This document shows positions 54,716-63,430 of a stretch of 64,000 bases of DNA, in pieces. Position 1 is the stretch's first letter, and each line of letters begins with the position of its first letter. The stretch covers positions 124,001 through 188,000 of the forward strand of contig NZ_JACXLD010000001.1 in NCBI RefSeq assembly GCF_014705705.1. The letters are read 5' to 3'. Below the pieces are notes generated by a model. That model saw only the letters and a list, made by a program, of their open reading frames with translations. It was not told the DNA's origin and did not search any database. A program made the position numbers and the translations under genes. Source of the stretch: Spongiibacter pelagi (GTDB taxonomy: Bacteria > Pseudomonadota > Gammaproteobacteria > Pseudomonadales > Spongiibacteraceae).

Positions 54716-55600
54716 TTAAATATCGGCGAGTTGGGGATGATCCTTGAGACCGGCGAGTGCCTCGTCGTGCTGAAGTTCTTCACGGTAAGCATCGGACTGC
54801 TCGACCGCTAATAGAAAATAGCGCGCCGCCTCATCGAACTTGTTCACAGCCGTCAAAGCGCAAGCCATTTGATAAAGAGCGTGACCATTTTCGGGATCGC
54901 GGCCCAAAGCCTGCTGACACAGATTGATCGCCCACTGAGGCTCACCTTGATCCAAAGCGGCATCGGCCTTGTAGGTCAGCGCTTCAATATCCTCTGGGCG
55001 CAACTCAAGAATGTGGTCATAAATCAGAATTTTGGCGGCGGGTGTCACTTCCTGACTGGCCCGCAACCACAGTGAATGCAGCTCTTGCGTTAGGCTAATT
55101 TCTTCCCGGTTATTTTGAATATGCGCGGTTTCTTTCTTTAGCTGGCTTTCAATAACCCGCAGCCGTTTTTCATATTCATCGACTAGGTCTGCCACTTGAG
55201 CATTGGCAACGCTATGCACTTTTTCCTTAATTTCACGCAGCGAGTTCCAGCCAATTAACACCAAAACCGAACTGGCTCCGGCGATCAGATAAAAGAAATA
55301 CGTCACCGTATCGGTGGCATAACTAACGGCTTTATCCGCCGCCGCCAGCTCTCGATCAACCACTTCCTCGGCGAGCTCACGATGCTTGCGCTCTAAGTCC
55401 ATGCGCAGCGTTTTCACCTCATCGAGTAAATAACGCTCGATAAAAGGGGAGTACAGCGGGGCATCGAGCTGCTCGATATGCTGTTCTAGTGCTTTATCTT
55501 GCTGCTCAGTAACCGAGGCGGCATCACTTTGCGCAAGGCTGATTTGCGAAAAAAACAGCGACAATAACGCTGCCAGCAGCGAAACTCTTAAGCTACGCAT
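54716..55600 (-). CDS. TPR-containing membrane protein in the ectoine operon
   Basis: A 294-residue protein not assigned to a named family. It has a signal-like start (RVSLLAALLSLFFSQISLAQ), an acidic helical region, a transmembrane helix (about 102-121, TYFFYLIAGASSVLVLIGW), a coiled coil (about 122-170) and TPR-like repeats to the end (AKILIYDHILELRPEDIEALTYKADAAL; WAINLCQQALGRDPENGHALYQMACAL). The tail is probably cytoplasmic or periplasmic depending on signal cleavage. Its start overlaps the aspartate kinase gene by 13 bases and it precedes the symporter by 9, so all three are coupled. Confidence 0.75.
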   Translation of the reverse strand: MRSLRVSLLAALLSLFFSQISLAQSDAASVTEQQDKALEQHIEQLDAPLYSPFIERYLLDEVKTLRMDLERKHRELAEEVVDRELAAADKAVSYATDTVTYFFYLIAGASSVLVLIGWNSLREIKEKVHSVANAQVADLVDEYEKRLRVIESQLKKETAHIQNNREEISLTQELHSLWLRASQEVTPAAKILIYDHILELRPEDIEALTYKADAALDQGEPQWAINLCQQALGRDPENGHALYQMACALTAVNKFDEAARYFLLAVEQSDAYREELQHDEALAGLKDHPQLADI

Positions 55601-57060
55601 ATCGCTTCACCGTGGTCGTGCACTTCCACCAAACAGGAATGCAGGCTGGCTACGGCTTGCTCATAGTCTTTTTCATCGATAACAAACTGCATATCCACCT
55701 GGCGCATAGACTGGTGCATGGCCAATACACTGATATTGGCGCTAGCCAGCGCCGAGACGGTTTTCGCCAAAATGCCCGGCACTTGCATATCACTGCCGAT
55801 AGCCGATACCACTGCGACTTTGCGAGTGCTGACTTCCGCGCCCGGAAACTCTTGTTTTACCGCGCTAACAATCCGCTTTACGGTTTTAAGATTGGCGCCC
55901 AGATAATGGGTGATGGTGTTGGCGTTGATATCTTTAGTGATCACGTTGCTTTTAAAACGCTGGATCGCCGCCAGAATTTTCTGCTCGTACTGCCACAGTG
56001 AGCCGACCATATCTTGATCGAAAACTTCCAGCGCATAGACCTGCTTGCGACCGGCAATAATTTCCACGCAGGGCTGTTCGCTGCGGTAATCACCATCAAT
56101 CAAGGTGCCGCCGTGTTCTGGCTCAAAGGTATTTTTTACGCGCAGAGGAATCTCTTGCTGGCGCAAGCCTTTAGCCGCACGGGGGTGGATCGCCTCCATT
56201 CCCAAGTTGGCAAGCTGGTCAGCCACATCGTAATTGGTGCGCCCAATAGGCACGACTTTGTTTTCGCCAACAAGGCGCGGGTCGGCACTGCTCAGGTGAT
56301 ATTCCTTGTGGATGACCGCTTCAGATGCCTTGCTAATCACCGCAATACGGCTAAAGGTCATCTCGCTATAACCGCGATCAAAGGTCGCCATTAAGCCTTC
56401 CTGACAGTGGGCATAGCCAGTCACGATCGGCAGCACTTTGTCGAGATTGATACCCGCCAGCTCTTGGGCGATATGTTCATCAAGCGGCAAGGTTAATTCC
56501 GATTTCCAACCGGACAAATCAACGAACTGGGCTTGAATACCATCGCGTCGCAACAGCTTGGCGGTATTCCAAGCGCTGTGCGCCTCACCGATACTGGCCA
56601 GCATTTCTCTAACGGTGAGCAGATGATCTTCCAATCCGAAGTGACCGTGCTGGCAAAGTTTGTGCAAGTTTTCCATGCAGCGCTCAGCCTCGAACAGTCG
56701 CCCCTCAATATAGGCGTTTGCTTCATCAAGTTCAGCGCCCTGGGCAAACAGCTCTTCGTTAATCTGGCGCAGGGTATTGCCCACAGCGCTTAGCGCTGCG
56801 CGCCAATTTTCTTCATTGGTGTCATCGGCAAAATGCCCATACACACCGGGCTGGCCATTGCGTTTATTCTCCAACAGTAAGTCGGTAACGCCGCCGTAAG
56901 CGGAGACCACAAAAATGCGGCCATAGGGACTGCCACCTTGGGCACCCGCCAGAATAATATTGTCGCGCACGGCGGTGTAATCGCTCATCGAAGTGCCACC
57001 GATTTTTTCCACACTGTGCTGGGTCAGTGCAGAAAATTCATTTTCCTTCTGGGTATTCAT
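55588..57060 (-). CDS. ask: Ectoine-type aspartate kinase (Ask_Ect)
   Basis: A 490-residue aspartate kinase. VEKIGGTSMSDY at 14-25 is the KxGGTS phosphate-binding block; RGYSEMTFSRIAVISKASEAVIHKEYHLSSADPRL marks the catalytic domain and two ACT domains follow (about 370-490). This type, found at the end of ect operons, makes aspartyl phosphate for ectoine and escapes the feedback that limits housekeeping LysC. It follows ectC after 45 bases, with a GGAGG upstream of the ATG. Confidence 0.92.
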   Translation of the reverse strand: MNTQKENEFSALTQHSVEKIGGTSMSDYTAVRDNIILAGAQGGSPYGRIFVVSAYGGVTDLLLENKRNGQPGVYGHFADDTNEENWRAALSAVGNTLRQINEELFAQGAELDEANAYIEGRLFEAERCMENLHKLCQHGHFGLEDHLLTVREMLASIGEAHSAWNTAKLLRRDGIQAQFVDLSGWKSELTLPLDEHIAQELAGINLDKVLPIVTGYAHCQEGLMATFDRGYSEMTFSRIAVISKASEAVIHKEYHLSSADPRLVGENKVVPIGRTNYDVADQLANLGMEAIHPRAAKGLRQQEIPLRVKNTFEPEHGGTLIDGDYRSEQPCVEIIAGRKQVYALEVFDQDMVGSLWQYEQKILAAIQRFKSNVITKDINANTITHYLGANLKTVKRIVSAVKQEFPGAEVSTRKVAVVSAIGSDMQVPGILAKTVSALASANISVLAMHQSMRQVDMQFVIDEKDYEQAVASLHSCLVEVHDHGEAICVA

Positions 57061-57105
57061 ATTTCCTCCAATCCAATTCGATTTTCTGATTTTGTTTGGA
57101 TTGAG

Positions 57106-57501
57106 TTATTCGGTATCGACGGGATAAACGCCATTTTCATCGTGAACTTCTTTGCCAGACAGCGGCGGATTAAACACGCAGGCCATTTTCATGTCCTTGC
57201 TGCCACCGCGCAGCAGATGCTTGTCGTGTTTATCCAAGATGTAGAGCGTGCCCGCTTCGATGGGGTATACCTTGCCATCGGCGAGGGTTTCAATTTCGCC
57301 ATCGCCTTCCATGCAATACACCGATTCCAGATGATTTTGGTAATGAATCAGGGTCTCGGTCCCGGCGTAAATAGTGGTGATGTGAAATGAAAATCCCATA
57401 TTGTCGTCTTTCAACAACATGCGGACGCTCTTCCAGTTACCATTTTCAGCGGTAACGGAACGCTCGGAGTTTTCACAATCTTTTAGTGTTCTAACAATCA
57501 T
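57106..57501 (-). CDS. ectC: L-ectoine synthase
   Basis: A 131-residue cupin enzyme. [47 protein letters not shown] and [15 protein letters not shown] are EctC hallmarks; the Glu/Tyr/His of these blocks are the iron ligands. It closes the ring of N-gamma-acetyl-diaminobutyrate to ectoine. It lies between ectB and ask. Confidence 0.96.
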   Translation of the reverse strand: MIVRTLKDCENSERSVTAENGNWKSVRMLLKDDNMGFSFHITTIYAGTETLIHYQNHLESVYCMEGDGEIETLADGKVYPIEAGTLYILDKHDKHLLRGGSKDMKMACVFNPPLSGKEVHDENGVYPVDTE

Positions 57502-57603
57502 AAGAATCCCTACCGCAACCCCTTATCATTTTGGAACGCGGTTTTTAATTTCATTTAAAGTACAAGACGCCTTGCTAAATACGCTTTTTATTTACGGAGC
57601 GGC

Positions 57604-58875
57604 TTATGAAGCATTGCTCAGCTTTTCAGCCATCACTTCTTTTACTGCTTCAGAGACAATATTCAGTCCGCGCTCAAGCGCCTCTATGGAAATGGTTAGC
57701 GGACAAAAACATTTAACGACTTGGCCGCGATTACCACAGGTTTCAATAACCAATCCACGCTCAAAACAGGCTGCTACCACCGCATCGGCAATCTCGCCGC
57801 TCTGCATTACAAGGCCCTGCATCATGCCGCGACCGCGAGTATTGATTTTGGTAACGCCATAGCGGTCAGAGACCTTTTTAAAATGAGCGCTGACCAGGGC
57901 AGATTTCTCGGCAATTTCCTTGGCGAAAGCATCGTCCTTCCAGAAATGACGAATAGCTGCGGTCGCGGTAACAAAGGCATGGTTATTGCCACGGAAAGTC
58001 CCGTTGTGTTCACCGGGGCTCCATACATCCAACTCCGGTTTCAGCAACACAATGGCGAAGGGCAGTCCAAAACCGCTCAAGGATTTCGACATGGTGATAA
58101 TGTCGGGCTTGATGCCCGCCTGCTCAAAACTAAAGAAGCTACCAGTGCGACCACAGCCCGCTTGAATATCGTCAATAATCAGCAGAATCTCATGCTGGCG
58201 ACAGATTTTTTCCAGACCGCGCAGCCAGTCGGCGTTGGCGACATTCAAGCCACCTTCGCCCTGTACGGTTTCCACAATCATGGCAGCGGGGAGATCAACA
58301 CCCGACGACGGATCAGTAATCAGCTTTTCAATCATCTTCAAGCTGTCGATATCACGACCGTGGTAACCACAGAACGGCATTCGAGTAACATCACCCAGCG
58401 CCACACCGGCACCACCGCGATGGTGCGAGTTACCGGTTGCTGACACCGCGCCTAGGGTTACCCCGTGGAAGCCATTGGTGAAGGAAATAATATTATTGCG
58501 ACCGGTCACTTTACGGGCCAGCTTCAGCGCCGCTTCTACCGCATTGGTGCCAGTCGGGCCGGTGAATTGGAAGGTGTATTCCATATTGCGCGGCTTGAGA
58601 ATGTGCTGATTGAACGCTTCCAAAAACTCCGCCTTGGCCGCGGTATGCATGTCCAAGCCGTGAGTAATGCCATCACGCATGATGTAATCCACCAGCGCTT
58701 CTTTCAAAACCGGATGGTTGTGGCCATAGTTAAGGGTGCCGGCACCGGCCAGAAAATCGATGTACTGACGACCTTCGCGGTCATACAGGTATTCACCTTG
58801 CGCTTTGTCAAAGGTCGTGGGGAATGAGCGTGCGTAACACTGCACTTCGGATTCAAGCTGGTCAAAAATAGTCAT
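57604..58875 (-). CDS. ectB: Diaminobutyrate-2-oxoglutarate transaminase
   Basis: A 423-residue class III aminotransferase. FTGPTGTNAVEAALKLARK binds the PLP phosphate, IIDDIQAGCGRTG follows, and MSKSLSGFG supplies PLP Lys264. It converts aspartate semialdehyde to 2,4-diaminobutyrate using glutamate. GGGAGGAAACAG before the ATG is a strong ribosome-binding site. It lies 64 bases after ectA. Confidence 0.96.
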   Translation of the reverse strand: MTIFDQLESEVQCYARSFPTTFDKAQGEYLYDREGRQYIDFLAGAGTLNYGHNHPVLKEALVDYIMRDGITHGLDMHTAAKAEFLEAFNQHILKPRNMEYTFQFTGPTGTNAVEAALKLARKVTGRNNIISFTNGFHGVTLGAVSATGNSHHRGGAGVALGDVTRMPFCGYHGRDIDSLKMIEKLITDPSSGVDLPAAMIVETVQGEGGLNVANADWLRGLEKICRQHEILLIIDDIQAGCGRTGSFFSFEQAGIKPDIITMSKSLSGFGLPFAIVLLKPELDVWSPGEHNGTFRGNNHAFVTATAAIRHFWKDDAFAKEIAEKSALVSAHFKKVSDRYGVTKINTRGRGMMQGLVMQSGEIADAVVAACFERGLVIETCGNRGQVVKCFCPLTISIEALERGLNIVSEAVKEVMAEKLSNAS

Positions 58876-58932
58876 ACTGTTTCCTCCCTTGTCGGGTTGG
58901 TGATGTCTTTATTTTCAGATTTTGATTAATCA

Positions 58933-58954
58933 ATCGGCCCTAAAAAGGGCCGAT
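58933..58954. other. Intercistronic hairpin between ectA and ectB
   Basis: ATCGGCCC (58933-58940) pairs with GGGCCGAT (58947-58954) over a 6-base loop. It spans the ectA stop codon. It has no T run and is probably a processing or differential-stability element within the operon. Confidence 0.5.
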
Positions 58955-59455
58955 CCGTAATAATTCTTCGCTGTCGTGCTGCCCCGCGAAGTGGGTGTCT
59001 TTTTCAAACCACACCTCGTGATTCAGCTCAGTTTCTCGATCCCGAGCAAAACTCCTAAACAAGGCCCACGAGGCCTCGTTATCGGGCGTAATGGTGGTTT
59101 CCATATAGCGCACCGCCACACAGGCCGGACGCTCCACCAAAAAGTGCAGCATTCTTTTTGCCAATCCACGGCCACGCTGGCTGCTATCCACAACCACTTG
59201 CCAAACAAACACCGTGTCCGGCTTTTGCGGCGGGATATAGCCGGAAATAAACCCCACCAGTTGACCGTCTTCCTCTACCGCCACAGCGGTGTCGGCAAAA
59301 TGGCTGCATTGCAACAAATTGCAGTACACCGAGTTGGGATCCAACGGCGGACTGGCGGCGACTAATTGATTAAGGGCATGTCCGTCTTCAGCGCTCGGCG
59401 CCCGAAAACGTAGAGGGGGAAGCGCTTCGTAAAGTGCTTTTTTTTGATTCAACAC
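58940..59455 (-). CDS. ectA: Diaminobutyrate acetyltransferase
   Basis: A 171-residue GNAT acetyltransferase. LRFRAPSAEDGHALNQLVAAS and the acetyl-CoA loop VVDSSQRGRGLAKRML are EctA features; TITPDNEASWALF near the end is also typical. It acetylates diaminobutyrate. The start is GTG 59455 (TTG next); no clear Shine-Dalgarno is visible. It is the first gene of the ect operon and is divergent from ectR. Confidence 0.94.
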   Translation of the reverse strand: MLNQKKALYEALPPLRFRAPSAEDGHALNQLVAASPPLDPNSVYCNLLQCSHFADTAVAVEEDGQLVGFISGYIPPQKPDTVFVWQVVVDSSQRGRGLAKRMLHFLVERPACVAVRYMETTITPDNEASWALFRSFARDRETELNHEVWFEKDTHFAGQHDSEELLRIGPF

Positions 59456-59777
59456 AATTAATTTGTGTTCATTGCAAAGCCATCGTTAAACGCAGCCAAT
59501 AAATCGCAGCGCAACACCCTTTATGGGCTAAATATTGATCAGTTTTTGACTCAATATCGGCTTTTGAACCCAAATCCTCCTTGGATTTATGCTTAATTAA
59601 AATAACTAGATACTTTGAACACGAAGCATTATATCGAAATTTCGCTGTAAATTTCAAGAAACGGCATTGACAACGCTACAATTTACTGATGGAAAACAGC
59701 GGCAAAGCCCATACAATGGGCCCTCCAACACCGCTCGCGGTTTTTCCATTGCGTTATAGAAATAGGGCGAATTAGAG
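59456..59777. promoter_or_regulatory. ectR-ectA divergent control region
   Basis: This 322-base AT-rich gap separates ectA and ectR. Besides the ectA promoter, it contains the 10-base palindrome CGAAATTTCG (59635-59644) and, toward ectR, TTGACA (59667-59672) overlapping TACAAT (59677-59682) at a spacing too short to be one promoter. A 62-codon open frame on the minus strand (59469-59657) has no usable start site and is not called. Confidence 0.6.
59628..59657 (-). promoter_or_regulatory. Sigma-70-like promoter of the ectoine operon
   Basis: On the minus strand, TTGAAA (59657-59652), an 18-base spacer and TATAAT (59633-59628). A palindrome CGAAATTTCG (59635-59644) lies inside the spacer, where a MarR-type repressor could block polymerase. 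The leader would be about 165 bases. Confidence 0.65.
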
Positions 59778-60305
59778 ATGGATCGCATAGAAGAAGTTTT
59801 GATCGCCCTGCGCAGGGTCACCCGGGCCATTGATTTGCACTCAAAGCATTTAATGAAAACGGCCGGCCTGACCGCGCCACAAATGCTGATTCTGCAAAGC
59901 CTGCGCGACCACGGCGACGAGATCATCAGCAATATCGCCAATCGGGTAAACCTCAGCCAAGCCACCGTCACCAGCATTATTGATCGCCTGGAAAAACGTG
60001 GCTTAGTCGTGCGCGAGCGCTCCAAAGAAGACAAGCGCAAAGTGTTTGCCTGCTTAACCGAGTCGGGCGCCGAGCTGATTCGCAACGCCCCAACGCCACT
60101 GCAAGATTATTTTGTGCGCCAATTTCGCGACTTGCAGGAGTGGGAACAGATGCAACTCATTAGCTCGCTGCAGCGGGTTGCACAAATGATGGACGCGCAA
60201 CATATCGACGCCGCACCGCTGCTCGATGTTGGCGCCATTGACCGACAGGCCGACGGCGATAATCCCCAGTTTGGTTTTAACGCGGAATCTGCGAAGTCCG
60301 ACTAA
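59778..60305 (+). CDS. ectR: MarR-family regulator EctR
   Basis: A 175-residue winged-helix protein. LMKTAGLTAPQMLILQSL, the recognition region ISNIANRVNLSQATVTSIIDRLEKRGLV and the wing RERSKEDKRKVFACLT follow the MarR plan. EctR repressors are encoded divergently from ectABC in halotolerant methylotrophs and related bacteria and bind the ectA promoter. The same arrangement is seen here. Confidence 0.9.
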   Translation: MDRIEEVLIALRRVTRAIDLHSKHLMKTAGLTAPQMLILQSLRDHGDEIISNIANRVNLSQATVTSIIDRLEKRGLVVRERSKEDKRKVFACLTESGAELIRNAPTPLQDYFVRQFRDLQEWEQMQLISSLQRVAQMMDAQHIDAAPLLDVGAIDRQADGDNPQFGFNAESAKSD

Positions 60306-60363
60306 TCCGACCCGCGCAATCTCACGTACACTGCCGATAAACAGAAAGATTATTGGTACTGCA

Positions 60364-61329
60364 GTGAGCCAACACGAAACTCCACCCGCCGCTATTCAAA
60401 TTGGCATTAGCGCCTGTCTGCTAGGCGATTTAGTTCGCTACGATGGCGGCCATAAGCGCTTCCCTTTTGCCACTGACGAACTATCTCGCCACTTTGAATT
60501 TATTCGCGTATGCCCAGAGCAGGCAATTGGCTTGGGGGTGCCGCGCCCAACCATTCAGCTAGTCGGCGATCCAGACCAACCTCGCGTACAAGGCAGTAAA
60601 GACAAAAACATTGATGTTACCGATGCGCTCGCCGAGTTTGGTCGCAAAACGGCAGCTCAGCTTTCTTATATCAGTGGCTATATTTTCTGCGCCAAGTCAC
60701 CGAGTTGCGGCATGGAGCGCGTGCCGGTTTACGCCGACAACGGCCACAGCTTGGGCAAAGTAGGAGTAGGCGCCTTTGCCAGGCAGATCATGGAGCACAA
60801 CCCGTTACTGCCGGTTGAAGAAAATGGCCGCCTAAACGATGTGCTGCTGAGAGAGAATTTTGTGCTGCGGGTAATGGCCTATTCGCGCTGGCAGCAATTA
60901 CAAATAGAAGGGATTAGTACAAAGGGTCTGCAGGACTTTCATCGCCGTCATAAATTTTTACTATTGGCCCACAATCAAACGATTTATCGCCAACTCGGCC
61001 CCTTGGTGGCAGACGCACACCAAGATATTGAGCAGGCCGCCCAACAATATATAACGCAATTTATGACCGCCCTCGCCAAACCCGCCCGGCCCGGCGATCA
61101 CTGCAATGCCATGCAGCATATACAGGGTTTTTTACGGGAACATATCAGCAGCGAAGATCGCCAACAGTTGCGTCGCATGATTGATGACTACGCCGCCGGG
61201 CAACTACCACTGCTTGCGCCACTGGAAATGCTGCACGTGATGTTGCAGAAATATCGGGTAGATTATTTGCTGGATCAGTATTACCTCAATCCCTATCCCA
61301 AAGACCTGCGCCTGCGAGTGGCTTTATGA
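60364..61329 (+). CDS. DUF523 and DUF1722 protein (YbgA-like)
   Basis: A 321-residue two-domain protein. DUF523 (about 8-150) begins GISACLLGDLVRYDGGHKR with conserved Cys and ends with FCAKSPSCGMERV; DUF1722 (about 195-310) contains LQDFHRRHKFLLLAHNQTIYRQLGPLV. The second domain is E. coli YbgA, which sits next to phrB. It may support photolyase repair, but the function is unproven. Start GTG 60364 is chosen since upstream codons would overlap ectR. Its stop overlaps the photolyase start (ATGA). Confidence 0.85.
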   Translation: MSQHETPPAAIQIGISACLLGDLVRYDGGHKRFPFATDELSRHFEFIRVCPEQAIGLGVPRPTIQLVGDPDQPRVQGSKDKNIDVTDALAEFGRKTAAQLSYISGYIFCAKSPSCGMERVPVYADNGHSLGKVGVGAFARQIMEHNPLLPVEENGRLNDVLLRENFVLRVMAYSRWQQLQIEGISTKGLQDFHRRHKFLLLAHNQTIYRQLGPLVADAHQDIEQAAQQYITQFMTALAKPARPGDHCNAMQHIQGFLREHISSEDRQQLRRMIDDYAAGQLPLLAPLEMLHVMLQKYRVDYLLDQYYLNPYPKDLRLRVAL

Positions 61330-62720
61330 GTGCATCGACCGATACCGGCTTGGTTTGGTTTCGCCACGATCTCCGTGTACTCGACCACCCAGCCCTTACC
61401 GCCGCAACCCAGAATCATTCCTCGGTAAGGGCGATTTATCTGCTCTGCCCGCAACAGCTTGATGAGCACATTATTGCGCCTATTCGCCGCCAGTATTTGC
61501 GCCTTGCGCTAGACGAGCTGTCTCGCAATTTAGCCGCGCTGGGCATTCCATTAGACATTGTCGATGCCGGCCACTTTTCAAAGGTACCCACCACATTAGC
61601 AACTTACTGCCAACAGCACGATATTGCCCAGGTCTATGCCCATAGAGAATTTCTGGTCGATGAGATGCAGCGAGACCTGCGCTGCAGCGAACAAAATATT
61701 CCCTTAACGTTACTTAGCGACGCGCTGATTTTGCCCGAGCAGGCGCTCAAGCCTGATGGCAAACCCTATCAAGTGTTTACGCCGTTCTCGAAGCGCTGTC
61801 GGCAGTGGCTGGCTCAGCATTTTCCACAGTGCTTGCCCAAGCCCTATGTAAAAGCCGACAAGCTCATACTCAAACCCAGCGTCTGCCCAGTATTTGGCGA
61901 AGAGCGAGACGCCGGCGACTGGCCAGTGAAAGAAAGCGCTGTGTTAGATGCCATGCGCCAATTCTGCCGCGAGCGAGCGCACCGTTATAAAGAGGAACGC
62001 GATTTTCCCGACTTGGCCGGCACCTCAAAACTGTCGCCGGCATTGGCATTGGGTTTAGTAAGTGCTAGGCAATGTTTAGCGCGACTGCAAATGGAAGCCG
62101 GCGAGGAAATCTGGGATGCAAAAACCGGCGCCGGCTGCTGGTTTAATGAATTATTGTGGCGTGAGTTCTATCGCCATATCGCCTTTCATTTTCCCCGCAT
62201 TGTGCGTGGGCACGCCTTTCAGACCCATACCGACCAACTGCGCTGGCAGGGTAGCGATACCGATTTTGCCGCATGGTGTGAGGGGCGCACCGGCTTTCCT
62301 ATTGTTGACGCCGCCATGCGACAGCTCAAACAAACCGGCTGGATGCACAATCGCCTGCGCATGATTGTGGCATCCTTTCTCTGCAAAGATTTGCATTTGG
62401 ATTGGCGACGCGGCGAGGCGTATTTTTTGTCTACCTTAATCGACGCCGATTTCGCCTCTAATAATGGCGGCTGGCAGTGGGCCGCTTCAACGGGCACTGA
62501 CGCTGCTCCGTATTTCCGCATATTCAATCCCACCAGTCAGAGCCAGCGTTTTGATCCCAACGGGAACTTTATCCGCCGCTTCTTGCCTGAGCTTGCTCAT
62601 TGCTCCGACAAAGACATCCACGCTCCGATGCCGCAGGCAAACTACCCGGCACCTAGGATCGACCACGCCCAGGCCAGAGAAATTAGCTTGAGCATGTTTG
62701 CCGAGCTAAAAGCCAGCTAA
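61326..62720 (+). CDS. phrB: Deoxyribodipyrimidine photolyase
   Basis: A 464-residue DNA photolyase. The antenna-binding domain begins GLVWFRHDLRVLDHPAL; the FAD-binding domain has GTSKLSPALALGLVSARQCLA, NELLWREFYRHI, GWMHNRLRM and NNGGWQWAASTGTDAAPYFRIFNP. It repairs cyclobutane pyrimidine dimers with light. The overlap with the YbgA-like gene shows coupled translation. Confidence 0.94.
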   Translation: MSASTDTGLVWFRHDLRVLDHPALTAATQNHSSVRAIYLLCPQQLDEHIIAPIRRQYLRLALDELSRNLAALGIPLDIVDAGHFSKVPTTLATYCQQHDIAQVYAHREFLVDEMQRDLRCSEQNIPLTLLSDALILPEQALKPDGKPYQVFTPFSKRCRQWLAQHFPQCLPKPYVKADKLILKPSVCPVFGEERDAGDWPVKESAVLDAMRQFCRERAHRYKEERDFPDLAGTSKLSPALALGLVSARQCLARLQMEAGEEIWDAKTGAGCWFNELLWREFYRHIAFHFPRIVRGHAFQTHTDQLRWQGSDTDFAAWCEGRTGFPIVDAAMRQLKQTGWMHNRLRMIVASFLCKDLHLDWRRGEAYFLSTLIDADFASNNGGWQWAASTGTDAAPYFRIFNPTSQSQRFDPNGNFIRRFLPELAHCSDKDIHAPMPQANYPAPRIDHAQAREISLSMFAELKAS

Positions 62721-62830
62721 GCACCGGAAGCCTTTAACTCTCAGGCTTTATTCACGTTTTAAGCCTTCTATGGTGGATGAAATCACCGGTAGTGATCTAT
62801 GCTTTCCCAAAAAAGGATTTGAGTGAAACT

Positions 62831-63430
62831 ATGAAAATCATCGCACTGGGGATGACCCTATTGCTCACCTCACTGGCCGCCTGCGCAAGCAATAAGGACA
62901 TTGCCACGCGCCCCATTTTTGGCACCAGTGAATATGTCTATATCGAAGAATTTGACCAGTGTTTTCTGGCTAAAATTGATACCGGCGCCGGCAGTGCATC
63001 GATCAATGCCATTAATATCAAGCTGGATGAAGGCCCCAAAGCCGACGATGATATGGTCAGCTTCGATCTCGTTCTGCCCGATGGCAGCCTCAAACCCTAT
63101 AGTCTTCCGGTCAGCAAATATGTCTTGGTCAAACGCCGTGCGGCGGATATTGGCAAAGATGGTCGCGCGTATAATCGCCGTCCCTCGGTAGACCTGCACC
63201 TAAATATCGGCGGCACCACCCACCTTACCTCGGTGAATCTGGCTGACCGCCGCAGCTTTTCCAAGGCCATGTTGATAGGTCACGGGCCACTGAAAGCCTT
63301 TCATGCGCTGGTCGATGTGGCCGACGAAAAAGTACAGGGCAACTGCGCTAAGAGCGAACCCTCCGAGCCTGAACACGACCAACAAAACGAACAAGCCGAT
63401 ACCACTAACACCGATGAGAATGCGTCATGA
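62831..63430 (+). CDS. Retropepsin-like lipoprotein ('ATP-dependent zinc protease' family)
   Basis: A 199-residue lipoprotein: MKIIALGMTLLLTSLAAC is the signal with lipobox and lipidated Cys18. FGTSEYVYIEEFDQCFLAKIDTGAGSASINA includes the DTGA motif of retropepsin-like folds, and the tail is rich in Glu/Gln/Asp. The family is annotated as an ATP-dependent zinc protease but shows no ATP or zinc motif. ATG 62831 is used; an upstream start hides the signal. Its stop overlaps the next ATG (ATGA at 63427), an inactive-transglutaminase gene. Confidence 0.8.
   Translation: MKIIALGMTLLLTSLAACASNKDIATRPIFGTSEYVYIEEFDQCFLAKIDTGAGSASINAINIKLDEGPKADDDMVSFDLVLPDGSLKPYSLPVSKYVLVKRRAADIGKDGRAYNRRPSVDLHLNIGGTTHLTSVNLADRRSFSKAMLIGHGPLKAFHALVDVADEKVQGNCAKSEPSEPEHDQQNEQADTTNTDENAS

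Noticed and set aside
57721-58443. 240-codon plus-strand open frame opposite ectB
   Set aside because: Antisense to conserved ectB; no recognisable domain or start signal.
59469-59657. Minus-strand open frame of 62 codons just upstream of ectA, with an AAGGAGG inside it
   Set aside because: The only start near AAGGAGG is a TTG two bases away, too close for initiation; the frame overlaps the ectA promoter and has no domain. A leader peptide remains a remote option.
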